Of a DNA stretch of 64,000 nucleotides, positions 33,783 through 47,654 are shown piece after piece. Origin of the DNA: Opitutia bacterium (lineage in GTDB: Bacteria; Verrucomicrobiota; Verrucomicrobiia; Opitutales; Opitutaceae); NCBI GenBank assembly GCA_947453695.1, contig CANGHW010000008.1:1-64000 (forward strand). Direction: 5' to 3'. Each line of letters starts with the position of its first letter. The stretch's first letter is position 1. The notes under the pieces were generated by a model. It was not told the DNA's origin, ran no database searches, and saw nothing but the letters and a program-made list of their open reading frames with translations. The position numbers were made by a program, and so were the translations under genes.

Positions 33783-36428
33783 ATGAATTTACGCCGCATA
33801 AAAGTCGTCGGGTGGTTCGTGCTGGGTTGCTTGATGCTATTCTGTTCCGCAAGCGCGCAGACGAGTTCTCCGGCGGGGCAGCCGTTGATCGGATCGGGTC
33901 TTGGCGTTTGGCGCATCACCAGCAGCAATGGGGCGGCGACGCAGGTCGATGTGGCGGGACCGGGGTTCACCCGGGCGTGGCGGATTGAGACCAAGGTGGA
34001 TTCATCGCCCTCGTGGGCGATCGAGTTCAAGACGCCGATCACACGGGCGGTGGCCAAGGGCGACGTGGCGCTGTTGCGCTTTGTGGCACGGATGGTGGCG
34101 GCGAGTGACGAGTCGAACGCGGCGTTTGCGCGTCTAGTGGTGCAGAAGGCTTCGCCAGACTACGACAAGAGCGTGGAAGGCACGCATGCGCTGGCGGGGG
34201 AGTGGAAGGAGTTTTTCGTGCCGTTTACGTTTGGCGGGGATTTCGCGGTGAATGCGAGCGAGGTCGCGTTTGGTTTCGGGTTTAAGCGCCAGACGATCGA
34301 GATCGGGGGCTTCGATTTTGTCTATTACGGCAAGACGCTCGCGGTGTCGGCGCTGCCGCGCACGCGGCCGTCGTATATCGGTCGCGAGACGGATGCCGCC
34401 TGGCGGGTGGCGGCGCTGGCCCGGATCGAGCAAATCAGGAAAGGGGACTTTGCCATCGCGGTGGTCGATGCGAACGGCAAGCCGGTGCCTGGTGCGACCG
34501 TGCGGGTGGAGCAGCGCAAGAGTGCGTTTCAGTTCGGTTCGGCGCTGCAGATGTCGCGGCTGGTGACCGATTCGAGTGATAATCGGATTTACCGGCAAAA
34601 GGCGCTGGAGTTGTTCAACGCCGCGAGCACGGAGAACGATTTGAAATGGCCGGCGTGGGCCGGCGAATGGGGCTCGGGATTTACCAAGACGCAGACAGCC
34701 GCGGGACTCGCGTGGCTGAAGAATCACGGTTTTCATGTGCGCGGGCATGTGCTGGTTTGGCCGGGATGGAAGAACCTACCGGCGTCTATCCAAGCCTTGC
34801 AGGGCACGGCGCGGCAGAGTGAGATTCCGGGGCGGGCGCTGGCGCACATCGCGGAGGTGGTGGGCGCGACACGCGACCTGGTGGACGAGTGGGATGTGCT
34901 CAACGAGCCCTACGCGAACCATGATTTGATGGATATCTTCGGCGCGACGATCCAGACCGAGTGGTTCAAGGCCGCGCGGGCGGCGCATGCGCAGGCGCCG
35001 CTGTTTCTCAATGACTACAGTAACCACGATGCGGCGCTGGACGCGGGGCACGTGGCGCATTTTGAAACGACGGCGCGTTATCTGATGACCGCAGGTGCGC
35101 CGTTGGGCGGGCTCGGGTTGCAGGCGCACATCAGCGCGAATCCGTCGCCCCCGGTGAATGTGCTCAAGGTGCTGGACCGTTACGAATCGCTCGGGTTGCC
35201 GGTGCGGGTGACGGAGTTCGATATCAATACGGACGACGAGGAACTGCAGGCCGACTACACGCGGGATTTTTTGATTACGATGTATAGCCATGCGAGCGTC
35301 GTCGGCGTGCAGCATTGGGGTTTTTGGGAGGGGGCGCATTGGATCCCGGCGGGCGCAATGTATCGGCGTGACTGGTCAGAGAAACCGAACGCGCGCGCTT
35401 ACAAGTCGCTCGTGCTCGATGCGTGGCGCACGCGGGCGAGTGGCACGACTGACGGAACGGGAGTGTGGCGCGGACGCGGGTTTCACGGCGACTATGTGGT
35501 AACTGTGGAATCTGGCGGGAAGAGTTACGAACAGGTGTTCACGTTGCGCGCGGGTGCGGTAGCGCCGACGGTGCGCGTGCCGCTCGCGCCGGCGCGGCTC
35601 ACGAATCTCTCGACGCGCGGAGCGGCGGGCAGCGGAGAGGCGACGCTGATCCCGGGATTTTTCATCGAAGGACCGGGAACGAAGCGCGTGCTGGTTCGCG
35701 GAATCGGACCGGGGCTCGTGGTGTTTGGGCTGACGGGGGTATTGGCCAAACCCGAGCTGACGCTGCGACGGGCCGACGGCAGCGTGGTGGCTTCGAATCG
35801 TGGTTGGGATGCAGGGGCGGTGACGGAGGCGGCGATGCTCGCGGGCACGGCGGCGGGCGTCGGGGCGTTTCCGCTCGCGGCGCGGAGTGGAGATTGCGCG
35901 TTGGTGGTGACGCTCGAACCGGGCGCCTACACGGCGCCGGTGACATCACTGGATGGCGGGGCGGGGTTGGCCTTGGTCGAGGCCTACGACCTCGAATCGG
36001 GAGTGGTTGCAGGAGCCGCGGCGGGTGCGCGACTTAAGAATCTTTCGACCCGGGTGAGGGTTGCGCCGGGCGCCGGTGTGGCGATTCCCGGGATGGTGAT
36101 CGCGGGTGACAATGCCCGGACGGTGCTCGTGCGCGCCGTGGGGCCGGGTTTGGTTGCGTTCGGTTTGGGCGGAACGCTGGCGCGGCCGCTGCTCGTGGTG
36201 ATGTCGGGCGGCACAGCCGTGGCCGCCAATGCAGGCTGGGAGATTTCAGCGGATGCGGCGGCGCTCACTGCCGCAGCGAGCCGCGCCGGGGCGTTCGCCT
36301 TGCAGGCTGGGCGGGCCGATGCGGCATTGCTGGCAACTTTGCCGGCGGGTGCTTGGACGATTCAAGTCAGCGGCGCGGACGGTGGGTCGGGCGTGGTGCT
36401 GGTGGAAGTGTATGATGTGAGTTCGTGA
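33783..36428 (+). CDS. Secreted GH10 endo-beta-1,4-xylanase with two C-terminal NLSTR-type domains
   Basis: This is an 881-residue multidomain protein. The signal peptide (1-25, MNLRRIKVVGWFVLGCLMLF) is followed by a beta-rich domain (about 30-187) resembling carbohydrate-binding modules, then a GH10 barrel (about 205-550). The acid/base Glu375 is in DVLNEPY and the nucleophile Glu478 in VRVTEFDIN; HVLVWPGW and HWGFWEGAHW are typical GH10 segments. Two homologous domains follow, each starting ARLTNLSTR or ARLKNLSTR (about 604-737 and 749-881) with RVLVRGIGPGL or TVLVRAVGPGL. An alternative ATG lies 9 bp upstream. It cleaves xylan outside the cell or at its surface. Confidence 0.95.
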   Translation: MNLRRIKVVGWFVLGCLMLFCSASAQTSSPAGQPLIGSGLGVWRITSSNGAATQVDVAGPGFTRAWRIETKVDSSPSWAIEFKTPITRAVAKGDVALLRFVARMVAASDESNAAFARLVVQKASPDYDKSVEGTHALAGEWKEFFVPFTFGGDFAVNASEVAFGFGFKRQTIEIGGFDFVYYGKTLAVSALPRTRPSYIGRETDAAWRVAALARIEQIRKGDFAIAVVDANGKPVPGATVRVEQRKSAFQFGSALQMSRLVTDSSDNRIYRQKALELFNAASTENDLKWPAWAGEWGSGFTKTQTAAGLAWLKNHGFHVRGHVLVWPGWKNLPASIQALQGTARQSEIPGRALAHIAEVVGATRDLVDEWDVLNEPYANHDLMDIFGATIQTEWFKAARAAHAQAPLFLNDYSNHDAALDAGHVAHFETTARYLMTAGAPLGGLGLQAHISANPSPPVNVLKVLDRYESLGLPVRVTEFDINTDDEELQADYTRDFLITMYSHASVVGVQHWGFWEGAHWIPAGAMYRRDWSEKPNARAYKSLVLDAWRTRASGTTDGTGVWRGRGFHGDYVVTVESGGKSYEQVFTLRAGAVAPTVRVPLAPARLTNLSTRGAAGSGEATLIPGFFIEGPGTKRVLVRGIGPGLVVFGLTGVLAKPELTLRRADGSVVASNRGWDAGAVTEAAMLAGTAAGVGAFPLAARSGDCALVVTLEPGAYTAPVTSLDGGAGLALVEAYDLESGVVAGAAAGARLKNLSTRVRVAPGAGVAIPGMVIAGDNARTVLVRAVGPGLVAFGLGGTLARPLLVVMSGGTAVAANAGWEISADAAALTAAASRAGAFALQAGRADAALLATLPAGAWTIQVSGADGGSGVVLVEVYDVSS

Positions 36429-36544
36429 GGGCGGGTGGCTTTGCGCGGTGGGGAGAGAATGCGCGATACTTATTCGATCCAAAATCGATCGGGTAAACTC
36501 GAGCGCCCGTGCGGGGCTCCTGAGAATGCGCAAGGAGACGTTGT

Positions 36545-37084
36545 TCAGGAACTGCCCAAATACTTTGTCGGGGATTGGTTGAAACGGGCCGACTGGCCGA
36601 CGGGGATACTGAGGCTTTGCCACGCGGGGCCGGAAAAGTGTTTCGCGAGGTAGACGATCTGACCGATGTGATAGGCGTAGTGGGTGAGCTGGCGGTTGAT
36701 CGCCTGCAGCACCGTGAGCAGCTCGCCGCGAATGGTGACCGTGCGGTCGAGATCAGAGGCTTGCAGAGGAGTCAGTGCCGTGAAGAGCGCGGCCCAACCG
36801 GCGGACCAGCGCGCGAGGAGCTGGTCGCGGGTGTCGGCAGGTAGAAGGACAAACTCGGTGTCGCGGTCGCGGCCAGGTTTCTCGCCGTCGGTCGTGAGCA
36901 AATCGGTCCAACGGGAGAGGAGGTTGCCACCGACGTGTTTGAGGATCTGGGCGATGCTGTTGTCCCCGGGGGCGGGCTGGGCGAAGAAGGCGTCGACGGG
37001 AAGTTGGGCGAGGGCGCGGTCGGCGAGTTGCTGAAGGCGGGTGAACTCGCGGAGGGCGAGCGGCAAGTAGGCTTCGGTGGGCAT
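36545..37084 (-). CDS. DinB-like metal-dependent protein (DUF1572 type)
   Basis: This is a 179-residue four-helix-bundle protein starting MPTEAYLPLALREF. Metal ligands are likely in ILKHVGGNLLSRWTD and HYAYHIGQIVYLAKH, the H-x3-H pattern of the DinB/YfiT superfamily. Family members include thiol transferases and proteins of unknown role. The upstream part of the open frame (to 37294) is Ser/Pro/Arg-rich and lies in a repeat-containing intergenic gap, so the shorter start is used. It diverges from the Fpg/Nei gene and converges with the xylanase gene. Confidence 0.88.
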   Translation of the reverse strand: MPTEAYLPLALREFTRLQQLADRALAQLPVDAFFAQPAPGDNSIAQILKHVGGNLLSRWTDLLTTDGEKPGRDRDTEFVLLPADTRDQLLARWSAGWAALFTALTPLQASDLDRTVTIRGELLTVLQAINRQLTHYAYHIGQIVYLAKHFSGPAWQSLSIPVGQSARFNQSPTKYLGSS

Positions 37085-37194
37085 GCGCGGCAGCGTGTTC
37101 GATGACGGGCGGGAGGCGAGGAGCAGTGTGTTGTGCGGGTGGGGATTGTGCGCGGCTGTGCGGGCGTGCAGAGGACAAAGCCGAGAGGAGGAAG

Positions 37195-37241
37195 GCCGAG
37201 CTGGAGCTCGGCGTTCCCAAGAGAGCCAAGCGAGGCTTGGC
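37195..37241. repeat. Two adjacent palindromes in a divergent promoter gap
   Basis: GCCGAGCT-GG-AGCTCGGC (37195-37212) is followed by GCCAAGC-GAG-GCTTGGC (37225-37241), with GTTCCC in between. They occupy the gap between the DinB-like and Fpg genes. Neither has a T-run. They resemble other word-like hairpins in this window. Confidence 0.7.
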
Positions 37242-37271
37242 AGAGGGCGCGGCGTGAACGAGGATGCAGCG

Positions 37272-38183
37272 ATGCCCGAATTACCTGACATCACCGTCTA
37301 CCTCGAGGCGCTGGAGCGACGGGTGGTGGGGCGCGTGTTGGAGAAGCTGCGAGTGGTGGATGTATTTGTGCTACGGACGGCGATTCCGCCCATCGGAGCA
37401 TTGGAGGGAATGCGGGTCGTGGCGTTGCGGCGGCTCGGGAAGCGGATCGCGTTTCGGTTCGAGGATGGGAAATGGCTTGTGGTGCACCTGATGATCGCGG
37501 GGCGGTGGCAGTGGAGCGATACGGCGGCGAAGGCGGTGACGCGAAATGCGCTCGCGACCTTTTTCTTTTCCGGCGGTGGATCACTCACGCTGACAGAGGC
37601 CGGCACGAAGCGGCGGGCGTCGCTGCATGTGGTGGCGGATGAGGCGGGGCTCGCGGCGCATAAGCGCGGCGGGATCGACGTGTTGACGTGCACCGCGGAG
37701 GAGTTTGCGGCGGCGTTGACGCGAGAGAATCACACCTTGAAGCGGGCGCTGACGGATCCGGGGTTGTTCAGCGGGGTGGGCAACGCTTACTCGGATGAGA
37801 TTTTGCACGCGGCAAAACTTTCTCCGGTGACGCTGACGCAGAAGCTGACAGCCAAGGAGATCGCGCGTTTGGGCGAGGCGACGCGATCCGTGCTTGAGGC
37901 GTGGACCGAGCGGCTACGGAAGGAAGCGGGCGAGGGATTTCCCGCGAAGGTGACGGCGTTTCGGCCGGAGATGGCGGTGCACGGGAAGTTTGGTCAGCCC
38001 TGTCCGATGTGCGGGACGGCGGTGCAGCGCATCCAGTATGCGGAGAACGAGGTGAACTATTGTCCACGGTGTCAGACGGGCGGGAAGCTTTTGGCCGATC
38101 GGTCGTTGTCGCGGTTGTTGAAAGCCGACTGGCCGAAGACGATCGAAGAGGCCGAGGCGGCGGGGAAATTGCCCGGCGCGTGA
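37272..38183 (+). CDS. mutM/nei-like: Formamidopyrimidine-DNA glycosylase / endonuclease VIII family protein
   Basis: This is a 303-residue base-excision repair enzyme. The catalytic N-terminus MPELPDI gives Pro2 and Glu3 after Met removal. The conserved lysine is in RLGKRIAF, the helix-two-turn-helix in LTDPGLFSGVGNAYSDEIL, and the C-terminal zinc finger has CPMC and CPRC separated by about 17 residues. The GKFGQPC segment before the finger matches Fpg. It excises oxidised bases. The start is fixed by the catalytic proline; the longer frame is ruled out. It diverges from the DinB-like gene. Confidence 0.93.
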   Translation: MPELPDITVYLEALERRVVGRVLEKLRVVDVFVLRTAIPPIGALEGMRVVALRRLGKRIAFRFEDGKWLVVHLMIAGRWQWSDTAAKAVTRNALATFFFSGGGSLTLTEAGTKRRASLHVVADEAGLAAHKRGGIDVLTCTAEEFAAALTRENHTLKRALTDPGLFSGVGNAYSDEILHAAKLSPVTLTQKLTAKEIARLGEATRSVLEAWTERLRKEAGEGFPAKVTAFRPEMAVHGKFGQPCPMCGTAVQRIQYAENEVNYCPRCQTGGKLLADRSLSRLLKADWPKTIEEAEAAGKLPGA

Positions 38184-38244
38184 TGAGCGTCGGTGAAATC
38201 GGCTTTCTGCTCGCGCGGAAATGAAGCGCAGGTAGATTGCGAAA

Positions 38245-43556
<5,312 letters not shown>

Positions 43557-43560
<4 letters not shown>

Positions 43561-44177
43561 AAGTTCTGGCCATCGAAGATCAACCGATTGCGGCACTGCA
43601 GCTCCAGGCAGTCGTAAAGTCACTCGGGCACGAAGTGGAGTTGGTCACTAGTGCCAAGGCGGCATGGAGTCGGCTGGCCGAGCGGGATATCCGCGTGGTG
43701 GTGAGTGACTGGCGCATGCCGGTGATCGACGGCCTCGACCTGTGTCGGATGCTGCGCCAGCGCGAAGGCAACTATGTTTACTACATTCTGGTGAGTTCGA
43801 CGAAGATTACGCGCGAGAGCCGGGCGGAGGCGCTGGCGGCCGGGGTGGATGATTTTCTCGCCAAGCCGGTGGATGCTGACGAACTGGGAATGCGGCTCCA
43901 CGTGGCGGAGCGGATCATCGGTCTGACGGCGCAGGTGAAGGAGCTGGAGGCCTTCATTCCAATTTGTGGTTATTGTAAGAAGATTCGCGACGACCGGAAG
44001 TATTGGCAGGAGGTGGAAACTTACTTTGCGCGACAGCAGGGGGCGAAGTTCAGCCACGGTGTCTGTCCCGATTGCTACGAGCGCGTGATGGCGCCGCAGC
44101 TTCGCCAGCTCGGGCTTGATCCGACGTTGCCGGGAAGTCCGCCCGGAACACCGGGCGAAACGGACGCCCGGGGCTGA
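43557..44177 (+). CDS. Response regulator with a C-terminal four-cysteine motif
   Basis: This 206-residue protein has a receiver domain at about 1-125, with acidic residues in IEDQ, phospho-acceptor Asp51 (SDWRMPVIDG) and Lys103 (LAKPVD). A short helix leads to a small domain with CGYC (137-140) and CPDC (170-173), framed by KKIRDDRKYWQEVE and KFSHGVCPDC. This tail is a recurrent, poorly understood C-terminal element of two-component proteins, and its four cysteines suggest metal or redox chemistry. No DNA-binding domain is present. The ATGA overlap with the hybrid kinase makes it the probable cognate output. Confidence 0.93.
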
Positions 44178-44396
44178 GGGGCGGTGGCCGGGTGGCTCGC
44201 AGGCAGCCGCCGGGTGCGCTGACGGTCTCTTGGTGATTGCGCCGCATATTTTGGCGCGGGGCAGCAAGTAACCGAGTTGGCACTTGAAAAGTGCGGGGCG
44301 TTGGCGCTTCGTGGTTTTTCGCTCGTTTTCCCTGTCATCCCGAAACCCCTTCAACGCCGGAGCGTCTCGCGCGTTTCAGCTTACCTTCCCCCAACC

Positions 44397-45809
44397 ATGT
44401 CAACGTCATCATTCAATCGTCGCGATTTCCTCACTTTTTCGGCCGTGGCTGCCGCCATGCTGGCCTTCCCGGGCTGCCAAAGCCTCGCCAAGAATCCCCG
44501 CAAGCCTCGTCCGATCGCCCCCGGAGCCAAAGTGCGTGTCGCGCAAGTCGGCTGCGGTGGCAAGGGCTTCAGCGATATCATGGCGCACAAGGACGAGGAA
44601 GTCGTCGCGCTGTGCGATATCGATTGGGATACGAAGAGCCAGCGCATCACGGGCAATCTGAAGAAGCTGAAGGACGCCTTCCCAAAGGCGAAATTCTACA
44701 CGGATTTCCGGAAGATGCTCCTCGAGATGGACAATCAGATCGACGCGGTCGGCGTCGCCACGCCGGATCACATGCACTTCCTGCCCGCCTACATGGCGAT
44801 CATGCTGGGCAAGCACGTCTACGTCCAAAAGCCCCTCACGCAGACCGTCTTCGAGGCGCGCGAACTCCTCCGCCTCGCCCGCCTCAACGGCGTCTCGACG
44901 CAGATGGGTAACCAGGGCCACGCCGGCGAAGGTATCCGCCTCGTGCGCGAGTGGTATGGCGCGGGTCTCATCGGTGAAGTTCGCGAAGTGCAGATCTGGA
45001 CGAACCGTCCGGTCTGGCCGCAGGGTATGCAGGAGTGGCCCGCCTCCGAGCCGGTCCCAGCTGGCATGAATTTCGACGCGTTTCTCGGCCGTGCGCAGGA
45101 GCGCACCTTCAGCTCGAAGATCCATCCCTTCAACTGGCGTGGTCTGCAGGACTACGGCTGCGGCGCGCTCGGCGACATGGCCTGCCACATCATGGATGCG
45201 GCCTTCTGGAACCTGGATCTGGGCGCTCCGACCAGCGTCGAGCTCAAGAAGATCGATCAGGCCAGCAAGGTGGCCTATCCGAAATCTGCGGTCGTCGAGT
45301 TTCAGTTCCCGGCCCGCGGCAAGCAGCCCCCGGTCACGCTCACGTGGCGCGAAGGTGGCGAGCTTCCCCCGCGTCCGAAGGGGCTCGAAGAGTCCCGTCA
45401 GCTCGCCAAGGGCGGCCAGCTCATCATCGGCAGCAAGGGCACGGTTTACGACGGCAACGATTACTGCAACAGCCCACGTTTCCTCCCGGAGTCTTTCCAC
45501 AAGGAACTCGTCGAGGGTGGCAAGATGCCGCCGAAGACCATCCCGCGCGTGCCGGAAAACAATCCGCACAAGGAGTGGATTGCCGCGATCCGCGCCGGCA
45601 ATCCTGCGGGTGCAGGCTCGAACTTCGAATACTCGGTGCCCTTCACCGAGACCGTGTGCCTCGGCACTGTCGCCATCCTCGTGGGCAAGAAGTTCACGTG
45701 GGATGCGGCCAACATGAAGACCTCGTTGCCCGAGGCCGACGCGCTGCTCGCTCCGAAGTATTTCCGCAAGGGCTGGAGCCCGCAGGAAGTCGACGCGAGC
45801 ATCGGCTGA
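44397..45809 (+). CDS. Tat-exported Gfo/Idh/MocA oxidoreductase
   Basis: This is a 470-residue protein with a twin-arginine signal (FNRRDFLTFSAVAAAMLA) and a cysteine at the cleavage region (FPGCQ), possibly a lipoprotein although the lipobox is imperfect. The NAD-binding motif is VAQVGCGGKGFSDIMA; VATPDHMHFLPA, VQKPLTQTVFEA and GALGDMACHIMDAAFW follow. Members exported by Tat carry tightly bound cofactor and act on sugars in the periplasm; several are glycosidases or dehydrogenases. The start MSTSSFNRRDF is chosen for the Tat signal. A strong terminator follows, so it is probably monocistronic. Confidence 0.93.
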   Translation: MSTSSFNRRDFLTFSAVAAAMLAFPGCQSLAKNPRKPRPIAPGAKVRVAQVGCGGKGFSDIMAHKDEEVVALCDIDWDTKSQRITGNLKKLKDAFPKAKFYTDFRKMLLEMDNQIDAVGVATPDHMHFLPAYMAIMLGKHVYVQKPLTQTVFEARELLRLARLNGVSTQMGNQGHAGEGIRLVREWYGAGLIGEVREVQIWTNRPVWPQGMQEWPASEPVPAGMNFDAFLGRAQERTFSSKIHPFNWRGLQDYGCGALGDMACHIMDAAFWNLDLGAPTSVELKKIDQASKVAYPKSAVVEFQFPARGKQPPVTLTWREGGELPPRPKGLEESRQLAKGGQLIIGSKGTVYDGNDYCNSPRFLPESFHKELVEGGKMPPKTIPRVPENNPHKEWIAAIRAGNPAGAGSNFEYSVPFTETVCLGTVAILVGKKFTWDAANMKTSLPEADALLAPKYFRKGWSPQEVDASIG

Positions 45810-45851
45810 GCCGGCCGCAAGCGCTGACGGCGCTTCGTTTTCCAGAATTAC

Positions 45852-45885
45852 ATCCGCCGCTCGCAGGAGCGGCGGATTTTTTTTG
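45852..45885 (+). terminator. Rho-independent terminator after the Tat-exported oxidoreductase
   Basis: ATCCGCCGCTC (45852-45862) pairs perfectly with GAGCGGCGGAT (45867-45877) around GCAG, followed by eight thymines. It is the strongest terminator in the window. Confidence 0.93.
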
Positions 45886-45955
45886 TGCTCAACTCCGGCG
45901 CAAGCGAGCCGATGAACGCGGAAGTAAAAATACTCACGTAGTTATCCGGTCCGCC

Positions 45956-46054
45956 ATGTTTACACTCTTTACGAATTTCGCGCGTTCGATGTCCGTGACT
46001 CTGCTCATGTTTGCGATGTCGGCCGCAGTGCTCGTGCTCTCGGCGCTGATGTGA
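45956..46054 (+). CDS. Possible 32-residue single-pass membrane protein
   Basis: A short frame after the terminator encodes 32 residues: a brief polar N-terminus (MFTLFTNFARS) and a hydrophobic helix (VTLLMFAMSAAVLVLSALM) that could span the membrane. It ends in TGA, 37 bp before the stop of the convergent lyase-like gene. No clear ribosome-binding site is present. Small hydrophobic peptides of this size are common and hard to predict, so this is only a candidate. Confidence 0.3.
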   Translation: MFTLFTNFARSMSVTLLMFAMSAAVLVLSALM

Positions 46055-46091
46055 GCGGTCGCCGCAAGAGCGGCGCGCAGGCCCAGCGGCC

Positions 46092-47006
46092 TCAGCGCCC
46101 GGTCATCGGGCCGATGTAACTCCGAGCGACGACGACATCGTCGAACCAGACGGATTGGCGCTCGCCCCAAAAGCGTTTCGTGGGATCGCCGGCATCGTAG
46201 CCGTAGTGCTCGAGCCAGAGACAGTTCACCTGGAGGTCGAGATCGCGGCGCCAGCGGATGCCGGTGAATTCGCCAACGAGTTGGCCGTCGATCCACATGG
46301 CCTGGCGTCCGTCGGCGACCTCGGGCGCGGTATTGGCCGAGAGCATGAATTCCCAGCATTGCCAGCGATCAAGCACGGGCACGACGCGGTGGGGCGAGGC
46401 GGCTTCGCCGGCGGCGGGGCCGGGCGGGAAGAAGGCCTTGCCCCAGTATTGGCCGGGCATCTTCGGATCGGGCCGTAGGTCGAGGAAGTAACTGTAGAGA
46501 TTTACTTCGCCGGGCGGCGGATTCTGGCCCCAGGCAAACCACGGCTCCATGCCGGTGGAGTAGTAGGTGCCATCGGGTTGTCGGCCCGCTTTACCAAAGC
46601 CGGACCATTTGTTTTTGGTCTGATTAGCGAGGAGCCAAACGAAGTGGTGGGCGTAGCGGTAGTCGGCGGAAAATTTGACGTAGAAGCGGACGTGGACGGT
46701 GTCGGCGCTGGGCATGAACCACTTGATGGCGTCGGGGCTTTGCCGCTGGCCGCGCTCCAGGGGGAATTCGGCCGACCACTGACCGGAGTGCGGGGCGGCT
46801 GGAGTGACGAGCACACGGCCGCGTTGCTCATCCCATTTCTTCATATCGCCCGACTCGAAGTCATCGGCGAAGAGGACGGCGGGATCGCGGGCGAGTCCTA
46901 CGTCGTGGGGATACTTCGCGGCGAGGCCGTCGGCGGCGAAGAGTGATCGGATAACGAAGAGCGCGAGCGGGCAGAAAAGGAAAGGGAGGTGCCGCGCTTT
47001 GATCAT
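46092..47006 (-). CDS. Exported protein, polysaccharide-lyase-like jelly-roll
   Basis: This is a 304-residue protein with a signal peptide (FLFCPLALFVIRSLFAADG). The mature part starts with AVLFADDFESGDMKKWDE and contains VHVRFYVKFSADYRYAHHF, a pattern of secreted beta-jelly-roll polysaccharide lyases or lectins. HHFVWLLANQTKNKW, DRWQCWEFMLSANT and WIDGQLVGEFTGIRWR are consistent. I cannot name a lyase family or confirm catalytic residues. It lies 18 bp downstream of the NAD(P)-binding protein gene, in the same direction. Confidence 0.75.
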   Translation of the reverse strand: MIKARHLPFLFCPLALFVIRSLFAADGLAAKYPHDVGLARDPAVLFADDFESGDMKKWDEQRGRVLVTPAAPHSGQWSAEFPLERGQRQSPDAIKWFMPSADTVHVRFYVKFSADYRYAHHFVWLLANQTKNKWSGFGKAGRQPDGTYYSTGMEPWFAWGQNPPPGEVNLYSYFLDLRPDPKMPGQYWGKAFFPPGPAAGEAASPHRVVPVLDRWQCWEFMLSANTAPEVADGRQAMWIDGQLVGEFTGIRWRRDLDLQVNCLWLEHYGYDAGDPTKRFWGERQSVWFDDVVVARSYIGPMTGR

Positions 47007-47024
47007 GGGGGCGAGCGGACCGGC

Positions 47025-47654
47025 CTAGATCGCCTCGGACTCGACGAGGTGTGCGCCGGGGCGGGCGGCGAGTGCGGCCGAGAGGAGGGTGCGCGCGATA
47101 CGGTCGGCGGGCACTACGCGGTAGCGGCGCGGCAGCAGAAACGGGAGGGCGGAGAAGAGGCGGAGCGCGAGCGCTTCGAAAGGACGCCGCTCCGTGCGAT
47201 CGCCGCCGATAAACGAGGGACGCAGGATGGTAAGGGACGGGAAGCCGACGGAGCGGAGGGCGGCTTCCATCTCGCCCTTGGTGCGGAGGTAGAAGGTGCG
47301 GGAGGAGGCATCGGCGCCGACTGAGGAGACGACGGCAAAGGAGCCCGCGCCGTGCCGGCGGGCGAGCGTGGCCACGGCGAGCGGATAGTCGTGATCGACG
47401 CGGCGAAAGGCGGACTGCGAGCCGGCCTTCTTAATGGTGGTGCCTAGCGTGCAGATCACGCCGTCGACCGCCCACCAGGGGGCATCGGCCGGGAGGGCGT
47501 CGAAATCCACCAGCGGGTTGACGAGTTTGGGGTGAGGCGGGAGCGGGCGACGCGTGGGAGCAACGAGGCGCGTGACATGTGGATCCGCGAGGGCGGAGGT
47601 AAGGACGGATTGGCCGACGAGCCCGGTGGCGCCGACGAGGAGGAGCGATTTCAT
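47025..47654 (-). CDS. NAD(P)H-binding (NmrA / atypical SDR) protein
   Basis: This is a 209-residue atypical short-chain dehydrogenase-like protein starting MKSLLLVGATGLVGQSVL. It has the glycine motif GATGLVG, DGVICTLGTTIKKAGS, a YxxxK-like pair in FYLRTKGEME and LTILRPSFIGG. These match the NAD(P)H-binding NmrA-like group related to HTATIP2 and YbjT. The role is unknown, possibly redox sensing or quinone reduction. An ATG 18 bp upstream (MDSASRMKS) is an alternative start. It diverges from the 240-residue gene across 619 bp. Confidence 0.88.
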   Translation of the reverse strand: MKSLLLVGATGLVGQSVLTSALADPHVTRLVAPTRRPLPPHPKLVNPLVDFDALPADAPWWAVDGVICTLGTTIKKAGSQSAFRRVDHDYPLAVATLARRHGAGSFAVVSSVGADASSRTFYLRTKGEMEAALRSVGFPSLTILRPSFIGGDRTERRPFEALALRLFSALPFLLPRRYRVVPADRIARTLLSAALAARPGAHLVESEAI

